From contig NZ_PEBJ01000004.1 of NCBI RefSeq assembly GCF_002802915.1, positions 1 through 64,000 of the forward strand: a stretch of DNA of 64,000 nucleotides, written 5' to 3'. The notes under the pieces are model-generated. The model worked only from the letters and a program-made list of their open reading frames with translations. It was not told the DNA's origin and did not search any database. Made by a program: the position numbers and the translations under genes. The DNA is from Bifidobacterium felsineum (lineage in GTDB: Bacteria > Actinomycetota > Actinomycetes > Actinomycetales > Bifidobacteriaceae). Every line of letters starts with the position of its first letter. Position 1 is the stretch's first letter. This document shows, in pieces, positions 50,396 to 58,592 of the stretch.

Positions 50396-51613
50396 ATGAT
50401 TCCTCGCGCACTTACTGCAAAACTGCTTTCCTTGGCGAAGCTTTTCCACGCGATCACGTTGACTGGGCCACGGCAAAGCGGTAAATCCACCCTTGTAAAA
50501 GAGACGTTCCCGGATTACCGTTACGTCTCGCTCGAGAATGAGGATATACGCGAGCTCGCATTGGATGATCCACGAGCTTTCCTCTCCAGATACGACAATC
50601 ATGTGATTCTGGACGAAGTACAACGCGTCCCCGAACTATTTTCCTATCTTCAAGGCGTGATTGATCAACGCAATGAGCCCGGCCAATACATCCTTTCCGG
50701 ATCACAGAATTTCCTACTCATGCAACGTGTCTCCCAATCGCTGGCCGGACGCGTCGCCGTGCTTCATCTGCTTCCTTTGTCCTATGCGGAAATCACCGCC
50801 TCCGGGCAAATTCCGGATACCATCGATAACTTTCTCTTCAACGGCTGCTATCCCCGTCCCGTGTCAATGGGCATTGATCCGGCCGACTTCTTCCCCAGCT
50901 ATGTGGAGACCTATATAGACCGTGATGTCCGTACCGAACTCGGAGTCAGGAAAATACCTGAGTTCAACACGTTCCTCACGCTGTGCGCCACCCGCGTTGG
51001 CGAAGTCCTCAACATCACCAGCCTCGCCAATGATTGCGGAATCAGCGTCGAAACCGCCCGAGATTGGCTATCCGTTTTGGAAACAAGCTTCATCATCTTT
51101 CGACTGCACCCTTACCACAGAAACTACGGGAAGCGACTCATCAAAGCACCGAAACTCTACTTCTACGACACCGGACTCGCCGCGAACCTGCTGGGCATGG
51201 ACTCCTCCAGCCAACTGCTCACCAGCCAATATCGAGGTAACCTGTACGAGAACGTCATCGCCGTCGAAATCATCAAACAGTACCAAGCAATCGGTCGCGA
51301 ACCGAAACTCTTCTACTGGAGGGACAGCAATCAGAAGGAAATCGATTTCATCATTGAAAAGGGCGGACATCCCCAGTACGCCATCGAAGTGAAATCATCC
51401 ACTACCTACAAGCCGAAGGCATTTGAAAACCTCGAGGACCTCGCCCCAGCAATGGGACTCGACTCCGACCACCGATACGTTGTCTACGGAGGCAACGAGA
51501 CTTTCAGCACCCGGCACGGTCAAGTCATCGGCATCAGCGACATCGACAGGCTTGTCCCGGAGCCTGCACAGTTTGGCGGCGGTGCTCAAACTGTGCGGGG
51601 AAATCGCACATAA
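50396..51613 (+). CDS. AAA ATPase with DUF4143 domain (copy 3)
   Basis: A 405-residue protein: Walker A GPRQSGKST at residues 24-32, Walker B VILDE near 70-74, sensor LSGSQNFLLMQ, and a DUF4143 C-terminus with intact EIDF...YAIEVKSS (near 316-336). It is a close paralogue of copy 2. The last 17 or so codons (ending EPAQFGGGAQTVRGNRT) are encoded by the start of structured repeat copy C, so the original C-terminus seems to have been altered by insertion of the repeat. Iteron-like repeats stand upstream. Function unknown. Confidence 0.85.
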   Translation: MIPRALTAKLLSLAKLFHAITLTGPRQSGKSTLVKETFPDYRYVSLENEDIRELALDDPRAFLSRYDNHVILDEVQRVPELFSYLQGVIDQRNEPGQYILSGSQNFLLMQRVSQSLAGRVAVLHLLPLSYAEITASGQIPDTIDNFLFNGCYPRPVSMGIDPADFFPSYVETYIDRDVRTELGVRKIPEFNTFLTLCATRVGEVLNITSLANDCGISVETARDWLSVLETSFIIFRLHPYHRNYGKRLIKAPKLYFYDTGLAANLLGMDSSSQLLTSQYRGNLYENVIAVEIIKQYQAIGREPKLFYWRDSNQKEIDFIIEKGGHPQYAIEVKSSTTYKPKAFENLEDLAPAMGLDSDHRYVVYGGNETFSTRHGQVIGISDIDRLVPEPAQFGGGAQTVRGNRT

Positions 51614-51730
51614 GCAATCAAACGAACAATGGCGAAATCATTGCGATTCCGCCATTTTTTTATGCTCTGCTGTGCGGTTCGCCGCCTAAAATCCCCGCAC
51701 ATTTCTTAATGAGAATGATTCGCTGCGGGG
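51566..51730 (+). repeat. structured interspersed repeat, copy C
   Basis: GCACAGTTTG pairs with CAAACTGTGC where copies A and B have CACAGTTCG and CGAACTGTG, a compensatory change. The second hairpin (AATGGCGAAATC) and the third (CCCCGCA ... TGCGGGG) are intact. The first 48 bases are inside the 3' end of DUF4143 copy 3. Confidence 0.85.
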
Positions 51731-51744
51731 TCTATCCTTAAATC

Positions 51745-52575
51745 ATGAACACACCAATGCCCCGGCTCGGTATGGGCACATGGCACTTAGCCGAAGGCCG
51801 GCACCCAGAAACCCAGGAGATCGCCGCGCTTCGCGCTGGTCTTGATGCAGGCATCACTCTGATTGATACCGCGGAAATGTATGCCGATGGGCGCGCGGAA
51901 TCGCTGGTAGGCCGCGCGATTGCCGGCTACGACCGCTCCCGACTGTTCATCGTCTCCAAGGTATATCCGCATAACGCAGGCCGGCGGCATCTGCGCCGCA
52001 GTCTGGAGGCGTCGCTCAAGCGGCTCGGCACGGATTATTTGGACATGTATCTGCTGCATTGGCGCGGCTCGGTGCCGCTGGCAGAAACCGTAGAATGCAT
52101 GGAACAGGCCAAGGACGATGGTCTCATTCGCAACTGGGGCGTATCCAACTTCGATACGAACGATATGCGCGAACTGTTCGCAACACCGGGCGGCGAGGCC
52201 TGTGCGGTCAATCAGGATCTCTATCATCTCGGTTCGCGCGGCGTGGAATACGACCTGCTGCCTTGGATGGACGCGCATGGCTTGCCGCTGATGGCATATT
52301 GCCCGTTGGCGCAGGCCGGCACATTGCGCCGCGGTCTGCTGGAATCGCCGGCTGTACGTACCGTCGCGTCCGACCACGGTGTCGAGCCAATCCAAGTGCT
52401 GCTGGCGTTCGTGCTGCACCGGCCCGACACCATCGCGATTCCTTGCAGCGGCAATGCCGAGCATGTGCGGGCCAACCTTCAGGCCCGCGATCTCAAGCTT
52501 TCCGCCGACGAGCTTGCATTGCTCGATCAGGCTTTCCCCGCCCCCACCAGCAAGCAACCGCTTGATATGGAGTAG
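51745..52575 (+). CDS. aldo/keto reductase
   Basis: A 276-residue AKR. Catalytic residues sit in LIDTAEMYADGRAE (Asp and Tyr, near 36-49), VSKVYPHNAG (Lys, near 72) and YLLHWRGSVPL (His, near 103). AIPCSGNAEHVRAN near 232 corresponds to the NADPH phosphate loop. It is only distantly similar to the AKR at 16511. Substrate unknown. It stands alone, right after structured repeat copy C. Confidence 0.88.
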   Translation: MNTPMPRLGMGTWHLAEGRHPETQEIAALRAGLDAGITLIDTAEMYADGRAESLVGRAIAGYDRSRLFIVSKVYPHNAGRRHLRRSLEASLKRLGTDYLDMYLLHWRGSVPLAETVECMEQAKDDGLIRNWGVSNFDTNDMRELFATPGGEACAVNQDLYHLGSRGVEYDLLPWMDAHGLPLMAYCPLAQAGTLRRGLLESPAVRTVASDHGVEPIQVLLAFVLHRPDTIAIPCSGNAEHVRANLQARDLKLSADELALLDQAFPAPTSKQPLDME

Positions 52576-52593
52576 GCGGCGGAGATCAAAGAA

Positions 52594-53025
52594 TCAGCTC
52601 TGCATCAGCTTAACTACAGCTGCGCGGATAGCCGGCTCGGCGACGACTGGATCGCTAATGGTTGTCACCGACTGTTCGATTGGGCACATGCCGGTGCCGG
52701 TTCGATTGAGAATCATCGGCACTAGGGTGCCGTACGAAGCTTCGATACCGTTGCCCTGCAAGGTCGCTAGCCCTGCTTCGCTCATTGTCTCGGCATAGAC
52801 GGCTTTAGCTCCGAGTTTGGCGTAGAGCAGTGCGGCGCCTTTGCCGACCACGCGGTCGGCGGCAGAGTAGCCAGCCAAGCTTTGCCCGGAGGCAAGCCAT
52901 TGCAGCAGTGGACGCACTCCTCTGCCAGTGCCGGTCAGGGTTTCGGCGTCACTGCGGCAGGCCACGCATCCAAGTGCCGGGTCAGATTGCAGCAAAGCTT
53001 TCGCACGTTCAATATCAGACATCAT
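52594..53025 (-). CDS. DUF1893 protein
   Basis: A 143-residue soluble protein of the DUF1893 family: GVRPLLQWLASGQSLAGYSAADRVVGKGAALLYAKLGAKAVYAE in the middle and NRTGTGMCPIEQSV near 108 are characteristic. The fold resembles the cytidine deaminase-like superfamily, and a reaction is not established. It is separated by three bases from an ECF-type S component and belongs to an operon with a DUF362 protein. Confidence 0.8.
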   Translation of the reverse strand: MMSDIERAKALLQSDPALGCVACRSDAETLTGTGRGVRPLLQWLASGQSLAGYSAADRVVGKGAALLYAKLGAKAVYAETMSEAGLATLQGNGIEASYGTLVPMILNRTGTGMCPIEQSVTTISDPVVAEPAIRAAVVKLMQS

Positions 53026-53028
53026 TAA

Positions 53029-53613
53029 TCAGTCGTGTCTGCGATCCACGACGAACATAATCACCGGGATTGCAATCCACTGCAGGACCAAGCCCGGCAG
53101 ACCGGTCACAACTGCGGCTGCAACCGAGGCAACGGACATCTGGGCATTGCCGAGCAGATAAACAGCCACAGCAATCGCAATGGCATCAACCACACGGCCG
53201 GCAACCTGCGCACCGAGCAGTTTCATCAGCCAAGCGATGGGCGAAGGAATGGAGTTTGGCAGAGCCACTCCGCGCAATATTCCCGCGAACAGACCGTACG
53301 CTGCAAGCTCGATGACCATGAACGGCACCATCGGCGCCATTGGCATGCCGGTCAAGGCAAAGCTGATGATTGGAGCAAAAGCACCGGTTGCCGCGCCGGC
53401 ATAAGGGCCAGCGAGCAATCCGACCAGCAGCACCGGCAGATGCATTGGCAACAGCGTCTGGCCAAGCGCAGTTCCCAAACCAAGCGCGGCACCGGCTACA
53501 TGGAAAATCTGCGGCAACGCCACAGCGGCGATGACGGCGAGCGCGGCGGCTGCGGATTGGAATCTGACGGATGGCAGTGCGTAGGTGCGTACTGCAGTTG
53601 CATTGGTTTGCAT
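53029..53613 (-). CDS. ECF transporter S-component-like membrane protein
   Basis: A 194-residue protein with about six membrane segments, the size and layout of energy-coupling-factor substrate-binding (S) subunits. LPMHLPVLLVGLLAGPYAGAATGAFAPIISFALTG near 56-90 is typical of BioY/vitamin-type S components. It would use a shared ECF ATPase/T module encoded elsewhere. The substrate is unknown. It lies between DUF1893 and DUF362 genes. Confidence 0.75.
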   Translation of the reverse strand: MQTNATAVRTYALPSVRFQSAAAALAVIAAVALPQIFHVAGAALGLGTALGQTLLPMHLPVLLVGLLAGPYAGAATGAFAPIISFALTGMPMAPMVPFMVIELAAYGLFAGILRGVALPNSIPSPIAWLMKLLGAQVAGRVVDAIAIAVAVYLLGNAQMSVASVAAAVVTGLPGLVLQWIAIPVIMFVVDRRHD

Positions 53614-53637
53614 AATGAAAACTCCTTTTTAGCGCTC

Positions 53638-54546
53638 TTACCGCTGATCAAGATCGATGAGATGGTAGTCACGCGAACCGAGGCCCATCTCCACGGCATG
53701 CTCGATGGTGTGGATACCGTGGCGGGATTCGATGCGTTCGATGAGCGGTTCCTTGTTGTCATGAGAAACGTAGACCATGTCCACGCAGGCCTGATCCACG
53801 GCCACCGGGTCGAGCGAGGCGCAGATGCCGATATCTGCCATGACGGGCGGGTGCGGGTTGCCATCGCAGTCGCAGTCCACAGAGAGATTGTTCATCACAT
53901 TGATGAAGAACATATTGCCTTTGAGCGCATTGAACACGGCGGTTGCGGCTTCGGCCATTGCCTCGAGGAAGGAGTCCTGATCACCGCTGAACGGGTTAGG
54001 CAAGATCTCATCCTGACCGGAGTGCAGACGTTTCTTGCCGTTCGAGGAGGCCATGCCAATGGAGATGTTTTTGAGTGCGCCGCCGAAGCCGCCCATCATA
54101 TGGCCTTTGAAGTGGGAGAGCACGGCGTAGTAGTCGTAGTTCGGGAAATGGGAGCCGACGATGTCACCGGTGATGCGCTTGCCGCCCTCGACTGGGATGG
54201 TGATTTCGCCTTCCTCGTCTTGGATGTCGCAAGGGGCGATGTCAAGGAAACCGTGGTCTTTGATGGTCTGCCAATGGTGTGCGGAGATATCGCGCGTGCC
54301 AGGATAGGCGGTGTTGCACTCCACAATGGTGCCGTTCAGATGCTGTACCAGGTCCTTGATGAGCGCCGGCTGGAGGTAGTGCGTATTGCCGCCTTCGCCG
54401 GAGCTGAGTTTGACGGCAACTTTGCCTTGCGGGCGAGCGCCGAGCGCCTCGTACACGCGCATCAGGCCGGCCGGGCTGATATCTCGCGTGAAATAGACGT
54501 TGGCCGCCATCGGATAGTCGGTATCGTGATTATGCGTGTCCACCAT
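53638..54546 (-). CDS. DUF362 protein
   Basis: A 302-residue protein matching DUF362: MAANVYFTRDISPAGLMRVYEALG at the start, the conserved KLSSGEGGNTHYLQP, SHFKGHMMGGFGGALKNISIGMAS near 170-193 and NVMNNLSVDCDCDG near 248. Many DUF362 proteins carry ferredoxin-like cysteines, but here only CDCD is seen. The start at 54546 follows AAGGAGG; a longer frame upstream lacks a site. First gene of an operon with an ECF S component and DUF1893. Confidence 0.85.
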   Translation of the reverse strand: MVDTHNHDTDYPMAANVYFTRDISPAGLMRVYEALGARPQGKVAVKLSSGEGGNTHYLQPALIKDLVQHLNGTIVECNTAYPGTRDISAHHWQTIKDHGFLDIAPCDIQDEEGEITIPVEGGKRITGDIVGSHFPNYDYYAVLSHFKGHMMGGFGGALKNISIGMASSNGKKRLHSGQDEILPNPFSGDQDSFLEAMAEAATAVFNALKGNMFFINVMNNLSVDCDCDGNPHPPVMADIGICASLDPVAVDQACVDMVYVSHDNKEPLIERIESRHGIHTIEHAVEMGLGSRDYHLIDLDQR

Positions 54547-54594
54547 GTACTGCCTCCTTGCAGGTATGTTTTCAAGGGTACACCTCGCATATAA

Positions 54595-54624
54595 AAAGCC
54601 CGGCAGCATGACACTGCCGGGCTT
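54595..54624 (-). terminator. pgi terminator
   Basis: On the minus strand, AAGCCCGGCAG and CTGCCGGGCTT form an 11-bp stem around a 7-base loop, followed by a T run. It ends the pgi transcript just before the DUF362 promoter. Confidence 0.9.
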
Positions 54625-54627
54625 GGT

Positions 54628-54676
54628 CTCTCCCTCAGTCACCTATCGGTGACAGCTCCCTCATCTTCAGGGAGCC
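54628..54676 (+). repeat. REP-like repeat, copy R6
   Basis: CTCTCCCTCAGTCACC...AGCTCCCTCATCTTCAGGGAG, directly next to the pgi terminator. Confidence 0.75.
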
Positions 54677-54753
54677 AAAAAGGAGCACAGCGAAATCAGA
54701 ACTCGCGACGTGAGCAGTCGCAAGACTGCTCACCAAACAACACAGCTGCGGTC

Positions 54754-54811
54754 GCAAGAACCGTGAGTTCTGATTGGAACGCAAGTGGAGATCAGAACTC
54801 ACGGTTCTTGC
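54754..54811. repeat. 21-bp inverted repeat across pgi stop codon
   Basis: Arms 54754-54774 and 54791-54811 are perfectly complementary over 21 bases with a 16-base loop. The right arm is the last 18 or so coding bases of pgi; the left arm is an inverted copy of it. A second 10-bp stem (GTGAGCAGTC, 54710-54719 with 54724-54733) lies further downstream. Confidence 0.85.
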
Positions 54812-56492
54812 GGTAGAACTCAATCAGGGACTGGGTGGAGGCATCCTGGGCGGCCAGAGCCTCGTCATCCTTGGAGATGGCCGGGGTGATCTGCTTGGCC
54901 AGCTGCTTGCCGAGCTCGACGCCCCACTGATCGTAGGAGTCGAGGCCCCACACGGTGCCCTCAACGAAGGTGATGTGCTCGTACAGGGCGATCAGCTCAC
55001 CGAGGGAGAACGGGGTCAGAGCAACGCCGAAGATGGAGGTGGTCGGACGGTTGCCGGTGAACACGCGGGCCGGGACGATCTCTTCCGGAGTGCCCTCAGC
55101 GCGGACCTCATCGGCGGTCTTGCCGAAGGCGAGGGCCTTGGTCTGAGCCAGGTAGTTGCCGAGGAACAGCTCGTGCACGTCCTGGTCGCCGTCCTTGGTC
55201 GGGTTCGGGGTGTTGACGAACGCGATGAAGTCGGCCGGGATGAGCTGAGTACCCTGGTGAATCAGCTGGTAGAAGGCGTGCTGGCCGTTGGTGCCGGGCT
55301 CGCCCCAGAAGATCTCACCGGTTTCGGTGGTGACCGGGGTGCCGTCCCAACGCACGGACTTGCCGTTGGATTCCATGGTCAGCTGCTGCAGGTAGGCCGG
55401 GAAGCGGTGCAGGTACTGGTCGTACGGCAGCACGGCGTGGGAAGCGGCCTTGAAGAAGTTGCGGTACCAAACGTTCAGCATGCCGAGCAGCACGACGACG
55501 TTCTTCTCGAACGGGGTCTTGGCGAAGTATTCGTCGATCTCGTGGAAGCCGTGCAGGAACTCCTCAAAGCGAGCCGGGCCGAAGACCACAGCCAGGGAGG
55601 TGCCGACGGCGGAGTCGACGGAGTAACGGCCGCCGACCCAGTTCCAGAAGCCAAAAGCGTTGGCCGGGTCGATGCCGAACTCCTCAACCTTCTCCAGGTT
55701 GGTGGAGACGGCCACAAAGTGCTTCTTGATGGCCTCAGCACGCTGAGCCTCGTCGCCCTCGGCGATGGCGCCATTGGCGGTGAGCTCCTCGAGCAGCCAG
55801 GTGCGGGCTTCGCGAGCGTTGGTCAGGGTCTCCAGAGTGGTGAAGGTCTTGGAGACGATGATGAACAGGGTGGTCTCCGGGTCGAGGCCCTTGGTCTTCT
55901 CAGCCAGATCGTTCGGATCGATGTTGGAGATGTAACGGGCGGAGATGCCGGCGTCGGCGTACGGCTTCAAGGCTTCGTAAGCCATGACGGGGCCCAGGTC
56001 GGAGCCACCGATGCCGATGTTGACCACGGTCTCGATCTTGCGGCCGGTCACGCCGGTCCACTTGCCGGAGCGAACGTCGTCGGCGAAAGCGTAGATCTTG
56101 TCGAGGGTCTCGCGCACGTCCTTGACGGTGTCCTGACCGTCGACGATGTACTTGCCCTCGTCCTCAACCGGACGGCGCAGTGCGGTGTGCAGCACGGCAC
56201 GGTCTTCGGTGTTGTTGATGTGCACGCCGGTGTACATGGCCTTGATGCGGTCGCCGAGCTTGACCTCGTCGGCGAGGAAGGTGAACAGGCGCAGGGTTTC
56301 CGGCTTGATCAGGTTCTTGGACAGGTCGAAGTGCAGGTCGCCTGCGTCGAAGCTCAGCTCCTTGACGCGGTCGGGATCTTCAGCGAACCACTTCTTGAGG
56401 TCGATGCCTTCGGCCTGAAGTTCGTCATAATGCTTCTGCAGCGCAACCCATGCAGGGGTCTTGGTGGCGTCAACAGGAGGATTGATTGCCAT
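54792..56492 (-). CDS. pgi: glucose-6-phosphate isomerase
   Basis: A 566-residue isomerase interconverting glucose 6-phosphate and fructose 6-phosphate, which feeds the fructose-6-phosphate phosphoketolase pathway in bifidobacteria. Signatures: [19 protein letters not shown] near 155, [17 protein letters not shown] near 287, a later [19 protein letters not shown] near 397 (His active site) and the C-terminal [13 protein letters not shown]. The start at 56492 follows AGGAAAGGAAAA and gives the usual N-terminus; an upstream in-frame ATG is rejected. Confidence 0.97.
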   Translation of the reverse strand: MAINPPVDATKTPAWVALQKHYDELQAEGIDLKKWFAEDPDRVKELSFDAGDLHFDLSKNLIKPETLRLFTFLADEVKLGDRIKAMYTGVHINNTEDRAVLHTALRRPVEDEGKYIVDGQDTVKDVRETLDKIYAFADDVRSGKWTGVTGRKIETVVNIGIGGSDLGPVMAYEALKPYADAGISARYISNIDPNDLAEKTKGLDPETTLFIIVSKTFTTLETLTNAREARTWLLEELTANGAIAEGDEAQRAEAIKKHFVAVSTNLEKVEEFGIDPANAFGFWNWVGGRYSVDSAVGTSLAVVFGPARFEEFLHGFHEIDEYFAKTPFEKNVVVLLGMLNVWYRNFFKAASHAVLPYDQYLHRFPAYLQQLTMESNGKSVRWDGTPVTTETGEIFWGEPGTNGQHAFYQLIHQGTQLIPADFIAFVNTPNPTKDGDQDVHELFLGNYLAQTKALAFGKTADEVRAEGTPEEIVPARVFTGNRPTTSIFGVALTPFSLGELIALYEHITFVEGTVWGLDSYDQWGVELGKQLAKQITPAISKDDEALAAQDASTQSLIEFYRKNREF

Positions 56493-56949
56493 TGGAATTT
56501 TCCTTTCCTCGGTGACTGGAGCACCCTCGCACACAGTTCGGATATGCCCCGTATCACCAAACAGAATACTCACAAATTCGGACATGAACAGAACAAAAAC
56601 AGTCAGTGTCGCAGAGTCGAACTACGTTGCCCACTCCAGAAACCTACTTATAGTTACCATCCGGTCACTCTCCGGCCGCGATTCGCTCGGCGTTTCTCGA
56701 ATCACCTTATCCACACATCAAGCACGCCAGCCATCAGCACGGAACCCTACAAAAACCCTACAGTTTTCCAGAGAACCTTCACTCAGCTCGATATAACTCA
56801 ATACGGGAACCGGCATCAAGCTGACGCCGATTCCCGACGTTCTTGACGTTCATGACGTCGCACAAACACGTCCGATTGGCGTTTTTCCACAGCGTGCTTT
56901 ATACTCATTATCTTGTGCGCGCGGTTAGCGAATGCTTTCCGCGAGACAA
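56493..56949. promoter_or_regulatory. pgi / tRNA divergent control region
   Basis: A 457-base gap without a supportable gene. A promoter for the tRNA genes is likely at 56876-56905: TTGGCG as -35, 18 bases, then TATACT as -10, about 44 bases before tRNA-Thr. The pgi leader occupies the left end. Confidence 0.5.
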
Positions 56950-57022
56950 GCCACTTTAGCTCAGTCGGTAGAGCGGCTCACTCGTAATGAGCAGGTCGTC
57001 AGTTCGATTCTGACAAGTGGCT
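56950..57022 (+). tRNA. tRNA-Thr (CGT)
   Basis: A 73-base cloverleaf: acceptor GCCACTT pairs with AAGTGGC, the anticodon stem CTCAC surrounds loop TCGTAAT-like sequence with CGT, and the T arm contains GTTCGATTC. CCA is not encoded. Confidence 0.95.
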
Positions 57023-57101
57023 CGACTGCCCTAGGTAGGTTCGTCCGCCTAGGGTTTTGCATATCGGGTTGTTTCAATCGATGCATGCGATATGCAATAA
57101 C

Positions 57102-57182
57102 GCGCGAGTGGCGGAATTGGTAGACGCGCAGGATTTAGGTTCCTGTGTCTTTGACGTGTGGGTTCAAGTCCCATCTCGCGCA
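57102..57182 (+). tRNA. tRNA-Leu (TAG)
   Basis: An 81-base class II tRNA: acceptor GCGCGAG pairs with CTCGCGC, the D arm has GGCGGAATTGGTAGACGCG typical of leucine tRNAs, the anticodon loop TTTAGGT reads TAG, a variable arm is present, and the T loop GTTCAAGTC is intact. Confidence 0.95.
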
Positions 57183-57485
57183 CCCTCTTATACGGCTCGA
57201 AACGGCTTGATACCAACGTTTATGAGCCGCTTCCCACGCCGAAGGCTCGGGAAAATATACCAAAAATACGACGGAATACACCACACAGCAATCCACTCAG
57301 GCATTCCCGTATACCCCATATGACTGTAGGTTTTTTAACGAAATATGTTGAAAAACCTACAGTCAACGTCAAAGAACCTACAGTTGAGCACTGTCCGCGG
57401 TGTGAGAAATTCCTCGACACCATATCTTCCACGTCCGGCACGGCGAGGATAGTAAAACCCGTACGCGAATCGAGGGAGAGAAGCT
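57183..57485. other. gap after tRNA-Leu with palindromic sites
   Basis: A 303-base region. It contains a 14-bp inverted repeat (GACTGTAGGTTTTT at 57322-57335 with 57351-57364) and a third half-site GAACCTACAGTT at 57374-57385. The inverted repeat could terminate the tRNA transcript or be operators for the AEC carrier gene. No integrase or att duplication was seen beside the tRNAs. Confidence 0.6.
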
Positions 57486-58487
57486 GTGTCTGCCATACTT
57501 ACGCCAGTCGGCCTGCTACTGATCATTCTTGCCGGCTACCTGTTTCGGCGTTTTGGCCTCTTCGGACAGAAGGATTACCGGGTCCTGCAAACCGCGGAAT
57601 TCAACATCGTGCTGCCCGGCGCCATCGTCTACTCGTTCGCCACGAATCCGCATGACATTTCACTGCTGTGGATCTCACTGTTCGCATTCTTCTGCTCGTT
57701 CATTCCCGTGGTGTGCATTTTCATCGCCACGAGGAAGCGCAACGTCACCGATCGTGCATTCCTGATGCTCAACGGCGCGGGATTCAATCTTGGCTGCTTC
57801 TGCTTCCCGGTCGTGCAATCATTCTGGGGAGCGGGAGCCGTAGTGCCAGCCGCTATGTTCGATATCGGCAACTGCATTATGGTGGCCGCCGGCACCAATG
57901 TGCTCACCCAACAACTGCTGCATATCCAACCCGGCAAGACACTGGCCGAGCAGCACGCCGGCTCAGCGCCAACGCTACCGTACGAAAAGCCCAAGGATCG
58001 CGACGCCAAACGACTGGCCCGCCACGCACTTGTGCGCACCATCGCCAAAAGCTTCTTCGGGTCTGTGCCATTCGACACCTATCTGCTGATGATTGCGCTC
58101 ACGATTGTGAACGTAAAAATTCCGGGATGGATCGCCACCCTCTGCGAGCCTCTCAGTGGCGCAAACGCTCTGATGTCGATGCTGATGGTGGGCATGCTTA
58201 TGGATCTGCCTCAATCCAAGCACGATGTGCGCGAGGTGTTGGCCGTAGTGGCTTGGCGACTGCCGTTCAGCATCGTCTTCGCCCTTGCCGCATGGTTCCT
58301 GCTGCCATTCAGCGCATCCATCCGAGCCGTGGCGGTGATTGCCAGCCTCGCCCCGATCGCCATCTTCTCTACACTGTTCACCGATAAAGTGCTCGGCAAC
58401 GCCAAACTTGCCGGATTCTCGCTGGCGCTGACGGCGATCATCGCGCTGGTGCTTATGGCTATCGCGCATGCGTTGATGGGCGTGTAA
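57486..58487 (+). CDS. AEC-family carrier
   Basis: A 333-residue protein with about 10 membrane segments of the auxin efflux carrier family: ILTPVGLLLIILAGYLFRRFGLF at the N-terminus, FNIVLPGAIVYSFATNP near 40-56 and VVAWRLPFSIVFALAAWFLLPFS near 255. Bacterial members export or exchange organic or amino acids such as malate. It starts with GTG, preceded by GAGGGAGAG. Three ACTGTAGGTT-type sites lie about 100-160 bases upstream. Confidence 0.85.
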   Translation: MSAILTPVGLLLIILAGYLFRRFGLFGQKDYRVLQTAEFNIVLPGAIVYSFATNPHDISLLWISLFAFFCSFIPVVCIFIATRKRNVTDRAFLMLNGAGFNLGCFCFPVVQSFWGAGAVVPAAMFDIGNCIMVAAGTNVLTQQLLHIQPGKTLAEQHAGSAPTLPYEKPKDRDAKRLARHALVRTIAKSFFGSVPFDTYLLMIALTIVNVKIPGWIATLCEPLSGANALMSMLMVGMLMDLPQSKHDVREVLAVVAWRLPFSIVFALAAWFLLPFSASIRAVAVIASLAPIAIFSTLFTDKVLGNAKLAGFSLALTAIIALVLMAIAHALMGV

Positions 58488-58529
58488 GCATATTCAACTC
58501 TGCTCTTCCTTTCGTGCGCACCATCGAAA

Positions 58530-58573
58530 CAGGGGTCTGGTACTTGTCAAAACCGGCAAATACCAGACCCCTG
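58530..58573. terminator. bidirectional terminator
   Basis: A 13-bp perfect stem (CAGGGGTCTGGTA at 58530-58542 with 58561-58573) between the convergent AEC and FemAB genes. Confidence 0.75.
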
Positions 58574-58592
58574 CATAAGCAAATTCAGTCAA

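Noticed and set aside
53035..54594. 519-residue plus-strand frame
   Set aside because: Antisense to the ECF S component and DUF362 genes, His/Asp/Val-rich without domains.
54547..54594. Riboswitch in front of the DUF362/ECF operon
   Set aside because: The leader is too short (about 50 bases up to the pgi terminator) and shows no conserved vitamin-riboswitch pattern.
54774..56846. A 690-residue open frame on the plus strand
   Set aside because: It is antisense to pgi over nearly its whole length; GC-rich third positions keep the opposite frame open. Composition (Val/Gly/Asp-rich, no domain) is that of a mirror frame.
56950..57182. tRNA genes as integration site of a genomic island
   Set aside because: No integrase follows and no duplicated tRNA end was found within the window.
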